This document shows, piece by piece, positions 1 through 7,245 of a stretch of 10,875 nt of DNA. The stretch lies in the NCBI GenBank assembly GCA_018714645.1, contig DVND01000150.1:1-10875 (forward strand), read 5' to 3'. The position numbers and the translations under genes were made by a program. This stretch comes from Candidatus Avimonoglobus intestinipullorum (GTDB lineage Bacteria > Bacillota > Clostridia > UBA1381). Position 1 is the stretch's first letter; each line of letters starts with the position of its first letter. The notes below the pieces were generated by a model. The model was not told the origin of the DNA. It searched no databases and saw nothing but the letters and a program-made list of their open reading frames with translations.

Positions 1-191
1 TTGACAAAATGGAGAATGAGCGGCAGATACAGCGGTTTATGACAGAACATCCTGATTTTAAGCCGGCGGATTTTTATGCGTTGCTGCCGGAGCCGCTGCG
101 CAAAGCGTCGGCCAGGGAAGGGCATGTGACATTTTATCCGAATATAGACGGTGTAGATGGGTTTTTTATTGCGAAGCTGCAAAAGGTGTAA
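1..191 (+). CDS. rsmB: 16S rRNA (cytosine-C5)-methyltransferase RsmB, C-terminal end (partial)
   Basis: Only the last 62 codons lie in the window; the gene runs off the left edge. Bases 1-2 are the end of a codon and reading continues in frame from base 3 (Asp-Lys-Met-Glu-Asn-Glu). RsmB/Sun enzymes methylate C967 of 16S rRNA from S-adenosylmethionine. In this family the catalytic TC motif is followed by an acidic 'ENE' stretch, a 'F...HPDF' segment and a C-terminal 'P...DGFFIAKL' strand; the last three are visible here, at about residues 3-6, 11-18 and 45-59 of the fragment. The catalytic cysteine itself would lie just outside the window. An ATG at base 9 is internal to the gene and not a true start. 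The next gene, rlmN, follows after 3 bases, so the two are probably co-transcribed and translationally coupled, as in the B. subtilis yloM-rlmN pair. The identity rests on a short tail plus synteny. Confidence 0.85.
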   Translation, partial: DKMENERQIQRFMTEHPDFKPADFYALLPEPLRKASAREGHVTFYPNIDGVDGFFIAKLQKV

Positions 192-194
192 CAG

Positions 195-1214
195 ATGATT
201 GATTTGAAGGATTTGGAATATACGGAGCTGGAACCGTTTTTCATGGAGATGGGAGAACCGCGGTTCCGGGCAAAGCAGGTATTTGAATGGCTGCACAGAG
301 GCGTCCGCAGCGTTGACGGGATGACGAATTTGTCTAAAGCAACTCGGGCGAAACTGGCGGAAAAAAGCTTTATTTCAACGCTGTCCATCCGGGAGAAATA
401 CATATCAAAGCTGGACGGGACAATTAAATATTTGTTTGAATTGCAGGACGGGAATTGCATTGAAAGCGTCGTGATGCGGTATAAGCATGGCATCACCATC
501 TGTATTTCGTCCCAGGTGGGCTGCCGGATGGGCTGCGGATTTTGCGCTTCTACCATCGGGGGGCTGTATCGGAACCTGACGCCGGGGGAACTTCTCAATC
601 AGGTGATTTTCGCCCAGGAGGACATCGGGGAGCGTATCAGCAACATCGTGATGATGGGGATTGGCGAACCGCTGGACAATTACGGCAATGTCATAAAATT
701 TTTGCACAACGTGAACCACTCTGCGGGATTGAATATTGGATACAGGCATATTTCCCTTTCCACCTGCGGTTTGGTGGACAAAATCTATGAACTGGCGCGG
801 GAAAACCTGCCGGTTACGTTGTCGGTGTCGCTCCACGCGCCCAATGACGCCATACGCAGCCAAATCATGCCCGTAAACAGGCGGTTCCCGATTGCCGAAT
901 TGATGCGGGCATGCAGGGCATATATCGAGACAACGACGCGGCGCATCAGTTTTGAATATGCGCTGATTGCGGGCGTGAACGACAGTTTGGAACAGGCGGA
1001 GGAGCTGGCGCGGCTGGTAAAAGGGATGCTGTGCCATGTGAACCTGATCCCTGTGAATAAGGTTGAGGAACGCCAATATGAGAAAAGCAAGGCACAGACG
1101 GTCCGCAGCTTTCAGCAAAGGCTGCTGGATCTGGGCGTGAACACCACAGTCCGGCGGGAATTGGGAAGCGATATCAGCGCTTCCTGTGGACAATTGCGAA
1201 AAAAAGTATTATAA
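195..1214 (+). CDS. rlmN: Dual-specificity RNA methyltransferase RlmN (23S rRNA A2503 / tRNA A37, C2)
   Basis: This 339-residue protein has the normal length of RlmN, a radical-SAM enzyme that methylates C2 of A2503 in 23S rRNA and, in studied bacteria, A37 of some tRNAs. The [4Fe-4S] motif CxxxCxxC is present as C110, C114 and C117. C103, seven residues before the cluster, matches one catalytic cysteine of E. coli RlmN (C118). C331, near the end in the 'SASCGQL' stretch, matches the methyl-carrying cysteine (E. coli C355). A GIGEPL motif at 155-160 fits the SAM-binding GGEP-like motif, and 'SLHAPND' at 212-218 is also typical. The N-terminal 90 residues are the small accessory domain that handles RNA. 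The paralogue Cfr modifies C8 of the same base and shares these cysteines. RlmN is preferred because of the synteny with rsmB and prpC. The start ATG has AAAAGGTG six bases upstream. The stop codon overlaps the -10 box of a promoter for prpC. Confidence 0.95.
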   Translation: MIDLKDLEYTELEPFFMEMGEPRFRAKQVFEWLHRGVRSVDGMTNLSKATRAKLAEKSFISTLSIREKYISKLDGTIKYLFELQDGNCIESVVMRYKHGITICISSQVGCRMGCGFCASTIGGLYRNLTPGELLNQVIFAQEDIGERISNIVMMGIGEPLDNYGNVIKFLHNVNHSAGLNIGYRHISLSTCGLVDKIYELARENLPVTLSVSLHAPNDAIRSQIMPVNRRFPIAELMRACRAYIETTTRRISFEYALIAGVNDSLEQAEELARLVKGMLCHVNLIPVNKVEERQYEKSKAQTVRSFQQRLLDLGVNTTVRRELGSDISASCGQLRKKVL

Positions 1215-1215
1215 T
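1187..1215 (+). promoter_or_regulatory. Predicted sigma-A promoter for prpC-prkC
   Basis: A -35 box TGGACA (1187-1192, 5 of 6 matches to TTGACA) and a perfect -10 box TATAAT (1210-1215) are separated by exactly 17 bases. The promoter lies in the 3' end of rlmN and its -10 box covers the rlmN stop codon. Initiation would be expected near 1222, leaving a leader of about 25 bases that carries the prpC ribosome binding site (GGGGTGAT, 1234-1241). No terminator hairpin is visible between rlmN and prpC, so read-through from upstream is also likely. This is a sequence match only; no transcript data were available. Confidence 0.55.
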
Positions 1216-1246
1216 AAAAGCAGATATGGATCCGGGGTGATAAAAA

Positions 1247-1969
1247 ATGAAAGTTGCTGCTGTTACAGATATCGGCAAGCATCGGGAAATCAATGAGGAC
1301 AGCTATTTTCTCTATCGGAATGACAACTTGATCGGCGGCTTTGTTGCAGACGGCATGGGCGGACATCAGGCCGGCGAGGTGGCGAGCTCTATGGCGGCGG
1401 ATATTGTGAAGGCTTATATTGTGAACGAATTTAATCCAAAGATGGATTATATGGAAACAGGAGAGATGATCCGCTGCGCGTTTCTTGCCGCAAACAGCCA
1501 GATTTTTCAATATGCGAAAAACAATGAAAAGCTGGAGGGGATGGGGACGACGGCAAGCCTTGCAATTATCTATCAAAACAAGTTGATTGTCGCCCATGTG
1601 GGGGACAGCCGGGTTTACAGCATTGGCGAGGATATTCGGCAGATCACCCATGACCATTCATTTGTACAGGAGCTTTTGCGCCGCGGGGAAATTACCCAGC
1701 AGGCGGCAGAAGCGCATCCGAACCGCAATTACATCACCAGGGCGGTGGGCGCGGAGGATACGGTTAAGGTCGACATTACGGTCACAGCGTACGAGGGGGA
1801 AACGATACTGCTGTGCAGCGACGGCCTGTCGAATATGGTATCAGACGAACAAATCCGAAATATTGTGCACGAAAACGAAGATTTACAAAAAGCGGCTGAG
1901 GAACTGGTCGCTCTTGCAAATAAAAAAGGCGGCAAGGACAATATTACGGTCGTTGCGTTTTGCAAATGA
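1247..1969 (+). CDS. prpC: PP2C-family protein serine/threonine phosphatase (PrpC/Stp type)
   Basis: This 240-residue cytosolic phosphatase has the usual length for bacterial Stp/PrpC enzymes, which use two or three Mn/Mg ions to remove phosphate from Ser/Thr residues and oppose the Hanks-type kinase encoded next door. The conserved motifs appear in order: R13 with NED at 16-18; ADGMGGH at 34-40 (metal ligand D35); GMGTT at 98-102; VGDSR at 118-122; the HDHSF segment at 135-139; SDGL at 191-194 (D192); and GGKDNITV at 228-235 (D231). All the acidic metal ligands expected of an active enzyme are present. The ATG lies six bases after GGGGTGA. prkC follows after 18 bases with its own GGAGGG. Expected substrates are PrkC itself and PrkC targets, which in related bacteria include RsgA and translation factors. 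The gene probably has its own promoter inside the end of rlmN. Confidence 0.95.
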   Translation: MKVAAVTDIGKHREINEDSYFLYRNDNLIGGFVADGMGGHQAGEVASSMAADIVKAYIVNEFNPKMDYMETGEMIRCAFLAANSQIFQYAKNNEKLEGMGTTASLAIIYQNKLIVAHVGDSRVYSIGEDIRQITHDHSFVQELLRRGEITQQAAEAHPNRNYITRAVGAEDTVKVDITVTAYEGETILLCSDGLSNMVSDEQIRNIVHENEDLQKAAEELVALANKKGGKDNITVVAFCK

Positions 1970-1987
1970 GTATGGAGGGAATTTTAT

Positions 1988-3982
1988 ATGAACAGTGATA
2001 ATTTAGTGGGAACGGTTCTTGCGGACCGGTATGAAATACTGGAAAAAGTGGGAACCGGCGGCATGGCAACGGTCTATAAGGCGAGATGTCGTTTGCTGAA
2101 CCGGTATGTTGCAATTAAGGTGCTCAAGGAATCCCTGAAAACAGATGAGGACATTGTGAAAAAATTCAGCGTGGAGGCAAAGGCGGCGGCGGGGCTGTCC
2201 CATCACAATATCGTTTCCGTATATGACGTGGGCGAGACGGATGGGCTGAGTTATATTGTGATGGAATATGTGGACGGGGTCACGCTGAAGGAATACATAA
2301 ACAAGCGTGGCTGCCTGGACTGGAAGCAGGCCTGCAATTTCGCGGTGCAAATCGGCCTGGCGCTGGAGCATGCCCACAAAAATGGGATTATCCACCGGGA
2401 TATTAAACCCCATAATATTTTGGTGACAGACGACTTGACATTGAAAGTGGCCGACTTTGGAATTGCCCGGGCGGTCAGTTCGGAGACGGTCGTTGCAGGC
2501 GGGGCGACGCTGGGATCGGTCCACTATATATCGCCGGAGCAGGCCCGCGGCGGGTTTACCGACGCGCGCTCCGACATCTATTCCCTCGGCGTTGTGATGT
2601 ATGAAATGCTGACGGGGCGGCTGCCATTTAACGGCGATAACGCCGTTTCAATTGCGCTGATGAAGCTGGAACAGGATCCTGTGAACTGTAAGGTGATCAA
2701 TCTTGACATCCCGCAGGAGGTTGCCCAAATCGTCATGAAAGCCATGGCGCGGGAACAGCACGCGCGCTACCAGACCGTCATGGATATGATTGTCGATTTG
2801 AAATCCGTGCTGGAAGCGGCGCAGGATCCATTTGACAAGGGGGTTGTCACCGGCGTGACGGAACGGATCCCGAAAGTGCCGGAGCGGCGCGCGGACGCGG
2901 CACAAACCACCGCAAAGAAACCGGGTAAAAAGAAAAAAGACAATTTTGCGTTGAAAATGATTGTCGGGAGCATCATTTTGGTGGCGGTGATTGCAATTGG
3001 AACATTTGCATATATGAACTGGGGCAGGCAGGAGGTGCAGGTGCCGGATTTACTCGGAAAAACTTTGGAGGAGGCACTGCCGATCGCCGAGGAGCACGGG
3101 TTTGAAATCGACGAAGAGGGGATCACTTACGAACTCTCCGATGAATACGAAGAAGGGCAGATCATGCTTCAGAACCCGGGTGCGAACCAGTTTGTGAAAC
3201 AGAACAGGAAAATCAAGCTGACGATCAGCTCCGGGGCGACAGAAGGGGATATTGCCGTCCCCAATGTGGAGAACCGGGATTTTGAAACGGCGGTCCGGAT
3301 GCTGGAGGAAGCAGGGCTGGACTATCAGAAGATCGATGAGGAAAGCAGCACATACGAATTGAATTATGTCATCAGCCAATCGCCCAAGGAGGGGACGAAG
3401 GTGACAGAAGGATATCGGGTTGTTTTACACGTTTGCACATCCAAACCGGAGGAGGAAACGGAACTGGTTCCCGTTCCGACGCTGACGGGAGATACCAGGG
3501 AACAGGCGGATAAAAAACTCAAAGCGGTCGGCCTGCGGCTCGGAAATGTGAGAAAAGAGGAGTCCGATGAACCTGAGGGTATCATTATTTCCCAAGACCC
3601 GTCTCCATCCAGCGAGTCGCCCAAGGGATCGTATGTGGACATTGTCATCAGCGCCGGGCAGGCGGAGGAGACGCCGGAACCGACGGAACCGCCAGCACAG
3701 ACAGAACCGCCTAGCAATAACAACGCAGGCTCGTCGCAAACGGAGCCGCCGGCGGCAACAGAAGCGCCGCTTCAGAGGAAAACGCTGACAATTACATTCC
3801 CGGAAGGGGATGGGGAGACGGTGCAGGTGCGTGTGGTTGCCAATGGAAAGGAAATTTATAATAAGACGCACAACCGTTCCGAAGGGGAAGCGGATATTGT
3901 GGTGGAATCCAGAAGCGATGCGACGGTGGAGACCTATATTGATGGCGTCAAGGTGAGCGAACGGGTTGTAGAATTTAATTGA
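1988..3982 (+). CDS. prkC: Membrane Ser/Thr protein kinase with three PASTA repeats (PrkC/PknB/Stk)
   Basis: This 664-residue Hanks-type kinase senses cell-wall material. The cytosolic kinase domain (about 14-275) has the glycine loop GTGGMATV (22-29), catalytic lysine K44, helix-C glutamate E63, HRDIKPHN (136-143, catalytic D138), DFG (156-158) and an activation segment rich in Ser/Thr ending in SPE (182-184). A basic juxtamembrane stretch (307-318) precedes one membrane helix (about 322-343). Outside the cell are three PASTA repeats (about 348-415, 420-483 and 493-557), which in the family bind muropeptides. After these comes a Pro/Glu/Thr/Gln-rich linker (558-595) and a final domain of about 70 residues (597-664) that looks beta-rich and is absent from B. 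subtilis PrkC. The family controls spore germination, growth and cell-wall homeostasis. The start ATG has GGAGGG eight bases upstream. The partner phosphatase PrpC is directly upstream and the known PrkC target RsgA directly downstream. Confidence 0.96.
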   Translation: MNSDNLVGTVLADRYEILEKVGTGGMATVYKARCRLLNRYVAIKVLKESLKTDEDIVKKFSVEAKAAAGLSHHNIVSVYDVGETDGLSYIVMEYVDGVTLKEYINKRGCLDWKQACNFAVQIGLALEHAHKNGIIHRDIKPHNILVTDDLTLKVADFGIARAVSSETVVAGGATLGSVHYISPEQARGGFTDARSDIYSLGVVMYEMLTGRLPFNGDNAVSIALMKLEQDPVNCKVINLDIPQEVAQIVMKAMAREQHARYQTVMDMIVDLKSVLEAAQDPFDKGVVTGVTERIPKVPERRADAAQTTAKKPGKKKKDNFALKMIVGSIILVAVIAIGTFAYMNWGRQEVQVPDLLGKTLEEALPIAEEHGFEIDEEGITYELSDEYEEGQIMLQNPGANQFVKQNRKIKLTISSGATEGDIAVPNVENRDFETAVRMLEEAGLDYQKIDEESSTYELNYVISQSPKEGTKVTEGYRVVLHVCTSKPEEETELVPVPTLTGDTREQADKKLKAVGLRLGNVRKEESDEPEGIIISQDPSPSSESPKGSYVDIVISAGQAEETPEPTEPPAQTEPPSNNNAGSSQTEPPAATEAPLQRKTLTITFPEGDGETVQVRVVANGKEIYNKTHNRSEGEADIVVESRSDATVETYIDGVKVSERVVEFN

Positions 3983-3991
3983 CGAGGATTT

Positions 3992-4855
3992 ATGAGAGGG
4001 ATCATCATGAAGGGGATCGGCGGCTTTTACTATGTGAAAGCCGCCGATGGAGCGATTTATGAATGCAAGGCGCGCGGGATATTTAGAAAAGAGCGCATTA
4101 AGCCGATGATCGGCGACCGTGTTGAAATTGAACTGGAAAGCGGAAAGGGCAGCATTGCGGCAATTGAGGCGCGCCGCAATACGCTGGTGCGGCCGCCTGT
4201 CGCCAATATTGATACGCTGCTGCTGGTGGCGGCAACTGCGGCTCCGGCGCCAAATCTGCGCTTGCTTGATAAAATGCTGGTTGCGGCGGAGGTGAACCAC
4301 ATCGCTCCCGCGGTCTGTATTAACAAGACGGATATAGAACCGGGCGCAGCGCTGCGGGGTATTTATGAAACAACCGGTTATCCGGTGGTGGAGGTCAGCG
4401 CGAAGGCGCAATCCGGCATGGACGTGCTGCTGCCGCTATTAAAAGGAAAAACGACGGCGTTTGCAGGGCTGTCGGGAGTGGGGAAATCCAGCATTTTAAA
4501 CCTGCTGACGGGCAACCGGCTGGAAACGGGAGCAGTCAGCGAAAAAATCCAGCGCGGAAGGCACACGACGCGCCATGTGGAATTATTTGAACTGGACTGC
4601 GGCGGATTTGTACTGGATACGCCCGGATTCAGTTCCTTTGAGCTGGAGCATATCCGTGCCCAGGAGCTGGCGGCGTACTTCCCTGAATTATCCGATTGCG
4701 AAGGCCTTTGCCGGTTTAAGGGCTGTTCCCATGTACACGAACCGGACTGCGCCGTGAAGGGGAAGCTTGCCCGCGGGGGGATTGCAGAATCCCGGTATGA
4801 AAGCTATGTGGAGCTTTATAAACAATTACAGTTGATGAAAGAATGGGAGAAGTAG
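3992..4855 (+). CDS. rsgA: Ribosome small-subunit-dependent GTPase RsgA (YloQ/CpgA/YjeQ)
   Basis: This 287-residue circularly permuted GTPase releases late 30S assembly factors and checks small-subunit maturation. An N-terminal OB-fold that binds rRNA (about 1-68) is followed by a G domain in permuted order G4-G5-G1-G2-G3: NKTD at 111-114, SAK at 136-138, P-loop GLSGVGKSS at 159-167, RGRHTT switch region at 188-193 and DTPG at 209-212. The C-terminal zinc site has ligands C240, C245, H247 and C253, matching the family CxxxxCxHxxxxxC pattern. Two starts are possible. ATG 3992 gives an N-terminus that aligns with 'GKIIKALSGFYYV' of B. subtilis, but has only GAGG four bases upstream. ATG 4007 (MKGIGGFYYV) has GAGAGGG six bases upstream. 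I chose 3992 because it keeps the first strand of the OB-fold. The gene begins 9 bases after prkC and ends 2 bases before rpe. In B. subtilis this protein is a PrkC substrate. Confidence 0.95.
   Translation: MRGIIMKGIGGFYYVKAADGAIYECKARGIFRKERIKPMIGDRVEIELESGKGSIAAIEARRNTLVRPPVANIDTLLLVAATAAPAPNLRLLDKMLVAAEVNHIAPAVCINKTDIEPGAALRGIYETTGYPVVEVSAKAQSGMDVLLPLLKGKTTAFAGLSGVGKSSILNLLTGNRLETGAVSEKIQRGRHTTRHVELFELDCGGFVLDTPGFSSFELEHIRAQELAAYFPELSDCEGLCRFKGCSHVHEPDCAVKGKLARGGIAESRYESYVELYKQLQLMKEWEK
4845..4850 (+). promoter_or_regulatory. Ribosome binding site that sets the rpe start
   Basis: GGGAGA inside the last codons of rsgA sits 7 bases before ATG 4858. This supports starting rpe there rather than at the in-frame ATG 4843, which lies upstream of this site and has no comparable purine-rich box at the right distance. 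Confidence 0.6.
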
Positions 4856-4857
4856 AA

Positions 4858-5496
4858 ATGATTTTATCGCCCTCAATCCTGGCCGCAGACTTCGGGATCC
4901 TGCGGCAGCAGGTGCAGGAAGCAGAACAGGCCGGGGCCGCATGGCTCCATATTGACGTGATGGACGGGATTTTTGTCCCTAATATTAGCTTTGGAGCAGT
5001 GGTGATGCAGGCGCTGCGCCCGCATTCAAAGCTGTTTTTTGATACGCATTTAATGATTGTGGAGCCGCAGCGGTACATCGAAGATTTTGTAAAGGCGGGC
5101 GCGGACAGCATTACCATCCATGTGGAAGCGACAGAGGACGTCCGGGGATGCCTGGAAAAAATCCATTCCTTTGGGATAAAAGCAGGCATTGCATTAAACC
5201 CTGAAACGGAGGTTTCCGCAATAGAACCCTATTTGGATGCGGCGGACATGGCGTTGGTCATGAGCGTCCATCCGGGGTACGGTGGGCAGAAATACATTGC
5301 GGAGGTCGATGATAAAATCAAGGCGATCCGGCAGATGGCCGGGCCGGGCTATGACATTGAGGTGGACGGCGGCATTAACGCGCTGAATATACGGCATGTG
5401 GTGGAATGCGGCGCCAATGTGATCGTGGCCGGGTCGGCGGTATTTAATGCGGATATTAAAGGATCGTGCGAGACGTTATTGGGTGCGGTGCAATGA
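4858..5496 (+). CDS. rpe: Ribulose-phosphate 3-epimerase
   Basis: This 212-residue (beta/alpha)8-barrel enzyme interconverts D-ribulose 5-phosphate and D-xylulose 5-phosphate in the non-oxidative pentose phosphate pathway. The start ATG gives the family N-terminus MILSPSILAADF. Metal and catalytic residues are visible: H31 and D33 in HIDVMDG (31-37), H64 in DTHLM (62-66) and D170 in VDGGIN (169-174). 'SVHPGYGGQKYI' (136-147) is the phosphate-loop signature, which reads VNPGFGGQ in many members; the His and Tyr replacements fall at tolerant positions. 'VAGSAVF' (190-196) is the second phosphate-binding loop. An in-frame ATG at 4843 would add five residues not seen in the family, so it is rejected. 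The gene starts 2 bases after rsgA stops, and its TGA overlaps the thiN ATG (ATGA), so translation of all three is probably coupled. Confidence 0.96.
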   Translation: MILSPSILAADFGILRQQVQEAEQAGAAWLHIDVMDGIFVPNISFGAVVMQALRPHSKLFFDTHLMIVEPQRYIEDFVKAGADSITIHVEATEDVRGCLEKIHSFGIKAGIALNPETEVSAIEPYLDAADMALVMSVHPGYGGQKYIAEVDDKIKAIRQMAGPGYDIEVDGGINALNIRHVVECGANVIVAGSAVFNADIKGSCETLLGAVQ

Positions 5497-6107
5497 GAGC
5501 TGTGATCATTGGGAACGGTAATATATCAGATGATGCATATATAAAAAAATATTTACAAAGCGGCGATGTTATTATCTGCGCTGACGGCGGATATAACCAT
5601 GCGGTGCGGATGCAGGTAAAGCCGGACATCGTGATTGGGGATATGGACTCGGTGTGCAGGGATGTGCGCGGTATTCCCAATGTGGTGTATCCGAAACGCA
5701 AGGATTTTACCGACGGCGAATTGGCGGTGCGCCATGCGCTGGAGCAAGGGGCGGATGAGGTTTTGCTGCTGGGGTTTACGGGGACGCGGCTGGATCACAC
5801 GCTGACGAATATTTTTTTGCTAAAATTGATTGCCGATGCGGGCAAAACGGGCTTTCTTGCGGATGAAAACAATGAAATATATTTGTCGGAACAGGAGAAT
5901 CTTATCCGGGGGCGGCAGGGCGATTTGGTTTCCATTGTGCCGCTGGAGGATATGCATGGGATTTATACGGAGCGGCTGGAATATCCGCTAAAGGATGAAA
6001 CCTTGCATTTCGGGCAGAGCCGCGGCGTCAGCAATGTGATGTTGGCGGTGGACTGTAGGATTACGGTGCGGCAGGGCTTTGGACTGATTATAAAAAGCAG
6101 GGATTAG
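5493..6107 (+). CDS. thiN: Thiamine pyrophosphokinase
   Basis: This 204-residue protein transfers pyrophosphate from ATP to thiamine to give thiamine diphosphate, the active cofactor, mainly for salvaged thiamine. Family motifs are ADGG (30-33), GDMDS (49-53), KDFTD (70-74), GFTGTRLDH (94-102) and, near the C-terminus, GVSN (178-181); the first two and RLDH line the Mg-ATP and thiamine sites. In many relatives the last motif reads SNE, whereas here it is SNV, a small deviation. The ATG overlaps the rpe stop (ATGA), and this start gives the usual MRAVIIGNG first strand. An in-frame GTG 27 bases upstream lies within rpe and would add residues not seen in the family. Position directly after rpe matches B. 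subtilis yloS (thiN). No thiamine riboswitch is seen upstream, which fits its place inside a housekeeping operon. Confidence 0.92.
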   Translation: MRAVIIGNGNISDDAYIKKYLQSGDVIICADGGYNHAVRMQVKPDIVIGDMDSVCRDVRGIPNVVYPKRKDFTDGELAVRHALEQGADEVLLLGFTGTRLDHTLTNIFLLKLIADAGKTGFLADENNEIYLSEQENLIRGRQGDLVSIVPLEDMHGIYTERLEYPLKDETLHFGQSRGVSNVMLAVDCRITVRQGFGLIIKSRD

Positions 6108-6116
6108 GAGAGCAAT

Positions 6117-7241
6117 ATGATTTATTTGGACAACGCGGCGACCACGCGCCCTTCAGCGGCGGCGGTACGGGCGGCGCAGCGCGCGATGGAACAGTTTGGG
6201 AATCCATCCAGTATGCACAGGCTGGGGCTTGAAGCGGAGAAGCTTGTCAAACAAAGCCGCAGCGCCGTGGCGGGTGTGCTGGGTGTGGACGCGGCGCATA
6301 TCTACTTTACCTCCGGCGGGACGGAGGCCAATAATACGGCGGTTCTGGGCGCTGCAAATTTAAAGCATGCAAGGCATGCCATTACCACAAAGATCGAGCA
6401 TGCATCGGTGCTTGCGCCGTTTAAACTGTTGGAGGAACAGGGGTTTGAGGTCACTTATCTGGACGTAAATGAAAACGGACAGATCAGCCTGGAGCAGTTT
6501 GAAGCGGCGCTCAGGCCGGATACGGCGCTTGTCAGCGTCATGCATGTGAACAATGAGACGGGCGCGATACAGCCTGTGGAACAATTAAAACCGATGATGA
6601 AAGCGAAAGCGCCGCGTGCGTTGCTGCATGTGGACGGCGTGCAGGGGTTTGGGAAATATCCGCTGAAACCCAGACAGTGGGGGATTGATTTGCTGACTGT
6701 CAGCGCGCACAAAATCCATGGGTTAAAAGGCACGGGCGCATTATATACAGATAAAACTACAATTACGCCGCTGATCCAGGGCGGCGGACAGCAGGCGGGC
6801 TTCCGCTCCGGGACAGAAAACGTGGTTGGAATTGCGGCATTTGGCGCCGCGGCGGCGGAGACGGCGCTGGAGGACCATGCGGCTGCAGCGCTGCGGGAGC
6901 GGCTGAAAAACGGGATTTTGGAGCACATTCAGAATGTGCGTATCCATGAGGCGGCAGCGGGGCAGTCCGCCTATGTTTTGAATGTTTCATTTATGGGCAT
7001 TAAAGCGGAAATTCTGCTCCATGCATTAGAGCCATACAGGATTTATGTATCCACAGGCTCTGCCTGCTCCACCCACAAGCCGGAGCCGAGCCATGTGCTG
7101 GCGGCGATGGGCTGTTCTCGGGAAGAGATTATGGGCGCGGTGCGGTTCAGTTTTTCGGAAGAATTGACCATAGAGGACATGGACGCCACAGTTTCGGCGC
7201 TTGCAAAAGAAGTGGGACAAATACGGAAATATATGAGGTAA
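6117..7241 (+). CDS. Cysteine desulfurase (NifS/IscS-like, likely ThiI partner NifZ type)
   Basis: This 374-residue PLP-dependent aminotransferase class V enzyme takes sulfur from L-cysteine as an enzyme-bound persulfide and leaves alanine. It opens with YLDNAATT (3-10). Key residues are H94 in KIEHAS (stacks on PLP), D173 and Q176 in DGVQ, the Schiff-base lysine K199 in SAHK (196-199), RSGTEN (230-235) and the sulfur-carrying C317 in STGSACSTH (312-320). The loop around C317 is long, as in class I IscS/NifS rather than SufS. The gene is followed 4 bases later by thiI. In B. subtilis and many Firmicutes such a desulfurase (NifZ/YrvO class) is dedicated to tRNA sulfur modification. The pairing suggests it feeds ThiI, but a role in Fe-S cluster assembly cannot be excluded from sequence. 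The start ATG has AGGAGA five bases upstream, overlapping the thiN stop. Confidence 0.93.
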   Translation: MIYLDNAATTRPSAAAVRAAQRAMEQFGNPSSMHRLGLEAEKLVKQSRSAVAGVLGVDAAHIYFTSGGTEANNTAVLGAANLKHARHAITTKIEHASVLAPFKLLEEQGFEVTYLDVNENGQISLEQFEAALRPDTALVSVMHVNNETGAIQPVEQLKPMMKAKAPRALLHVDGVQGFGKYPLKPRQWGIDLLTVSAHKIHGLKGTGALYTDKTTITPLIQGGGQQAGFRSGTENVVGIAAFGAAAAETALEDHAAAALRERLKNGILEHIQNVRIHEAAAGQSAYVLNVSFMGIKAEILLHALEPYRIYVSTGSACSTHKPEPSHVLAAMGCSREEIMGAVRFSFSEELTIEDMDATVSALAKEVGQIRKYMR

Positions 7242-7245
7242 CGCG

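Noticed and set aside
1..6. TTGACA at the very start, identical to a consensus -35 box
   Set aside because: It falls in the rsmB coding frame (Ile-Asp-Lys) and no TATAAT-like box is found 16-18 bases downstream.
255..266. Perfect 12-base palindrome GAACCGCGGTTC with a GAAC-N4-GTTC core like an SOS box
   Set aside because: It lies 60 bases inside rlmN and encodes the conserved Glu-Pro-Arg-Phe-Arg segment; the CGCG spacer does not fit the preferred purine/pyrimidine pattern and no promoter surrounds it.
405..1193. Long open frame on the minus strand opposite rlmN, and similar ones opposite rsgA, thiI and recA
   Set aside because: They mirror real genes, have low-complexity His/Arg/Ser-rich composition, no recognisable motif and no ribosome binding site, as expected in GC-rich third-position coding DNA.
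4843..4857. Upstream in-frame ATG for rpe, overlapping rsgA
   Set aside because: It adds MGEVE, which is absent from the family N-terminus, and the best ribosome binding site lies after it.
5466..5492. Upstream in-frame GTG for thiN
   Set aside because: It lies within rpe and adds nine residues before the conserved first strand; the ATGA overlap start at 5493 is the usual coupled arrangement.
6365..6403. Three copies of GCATGC within 39 bases
   Set aside because: They are explained by His-Ala codons (KHARHA and EHA) in the cysteine desulfurase; the spacing is irregular and no repeat array is present.
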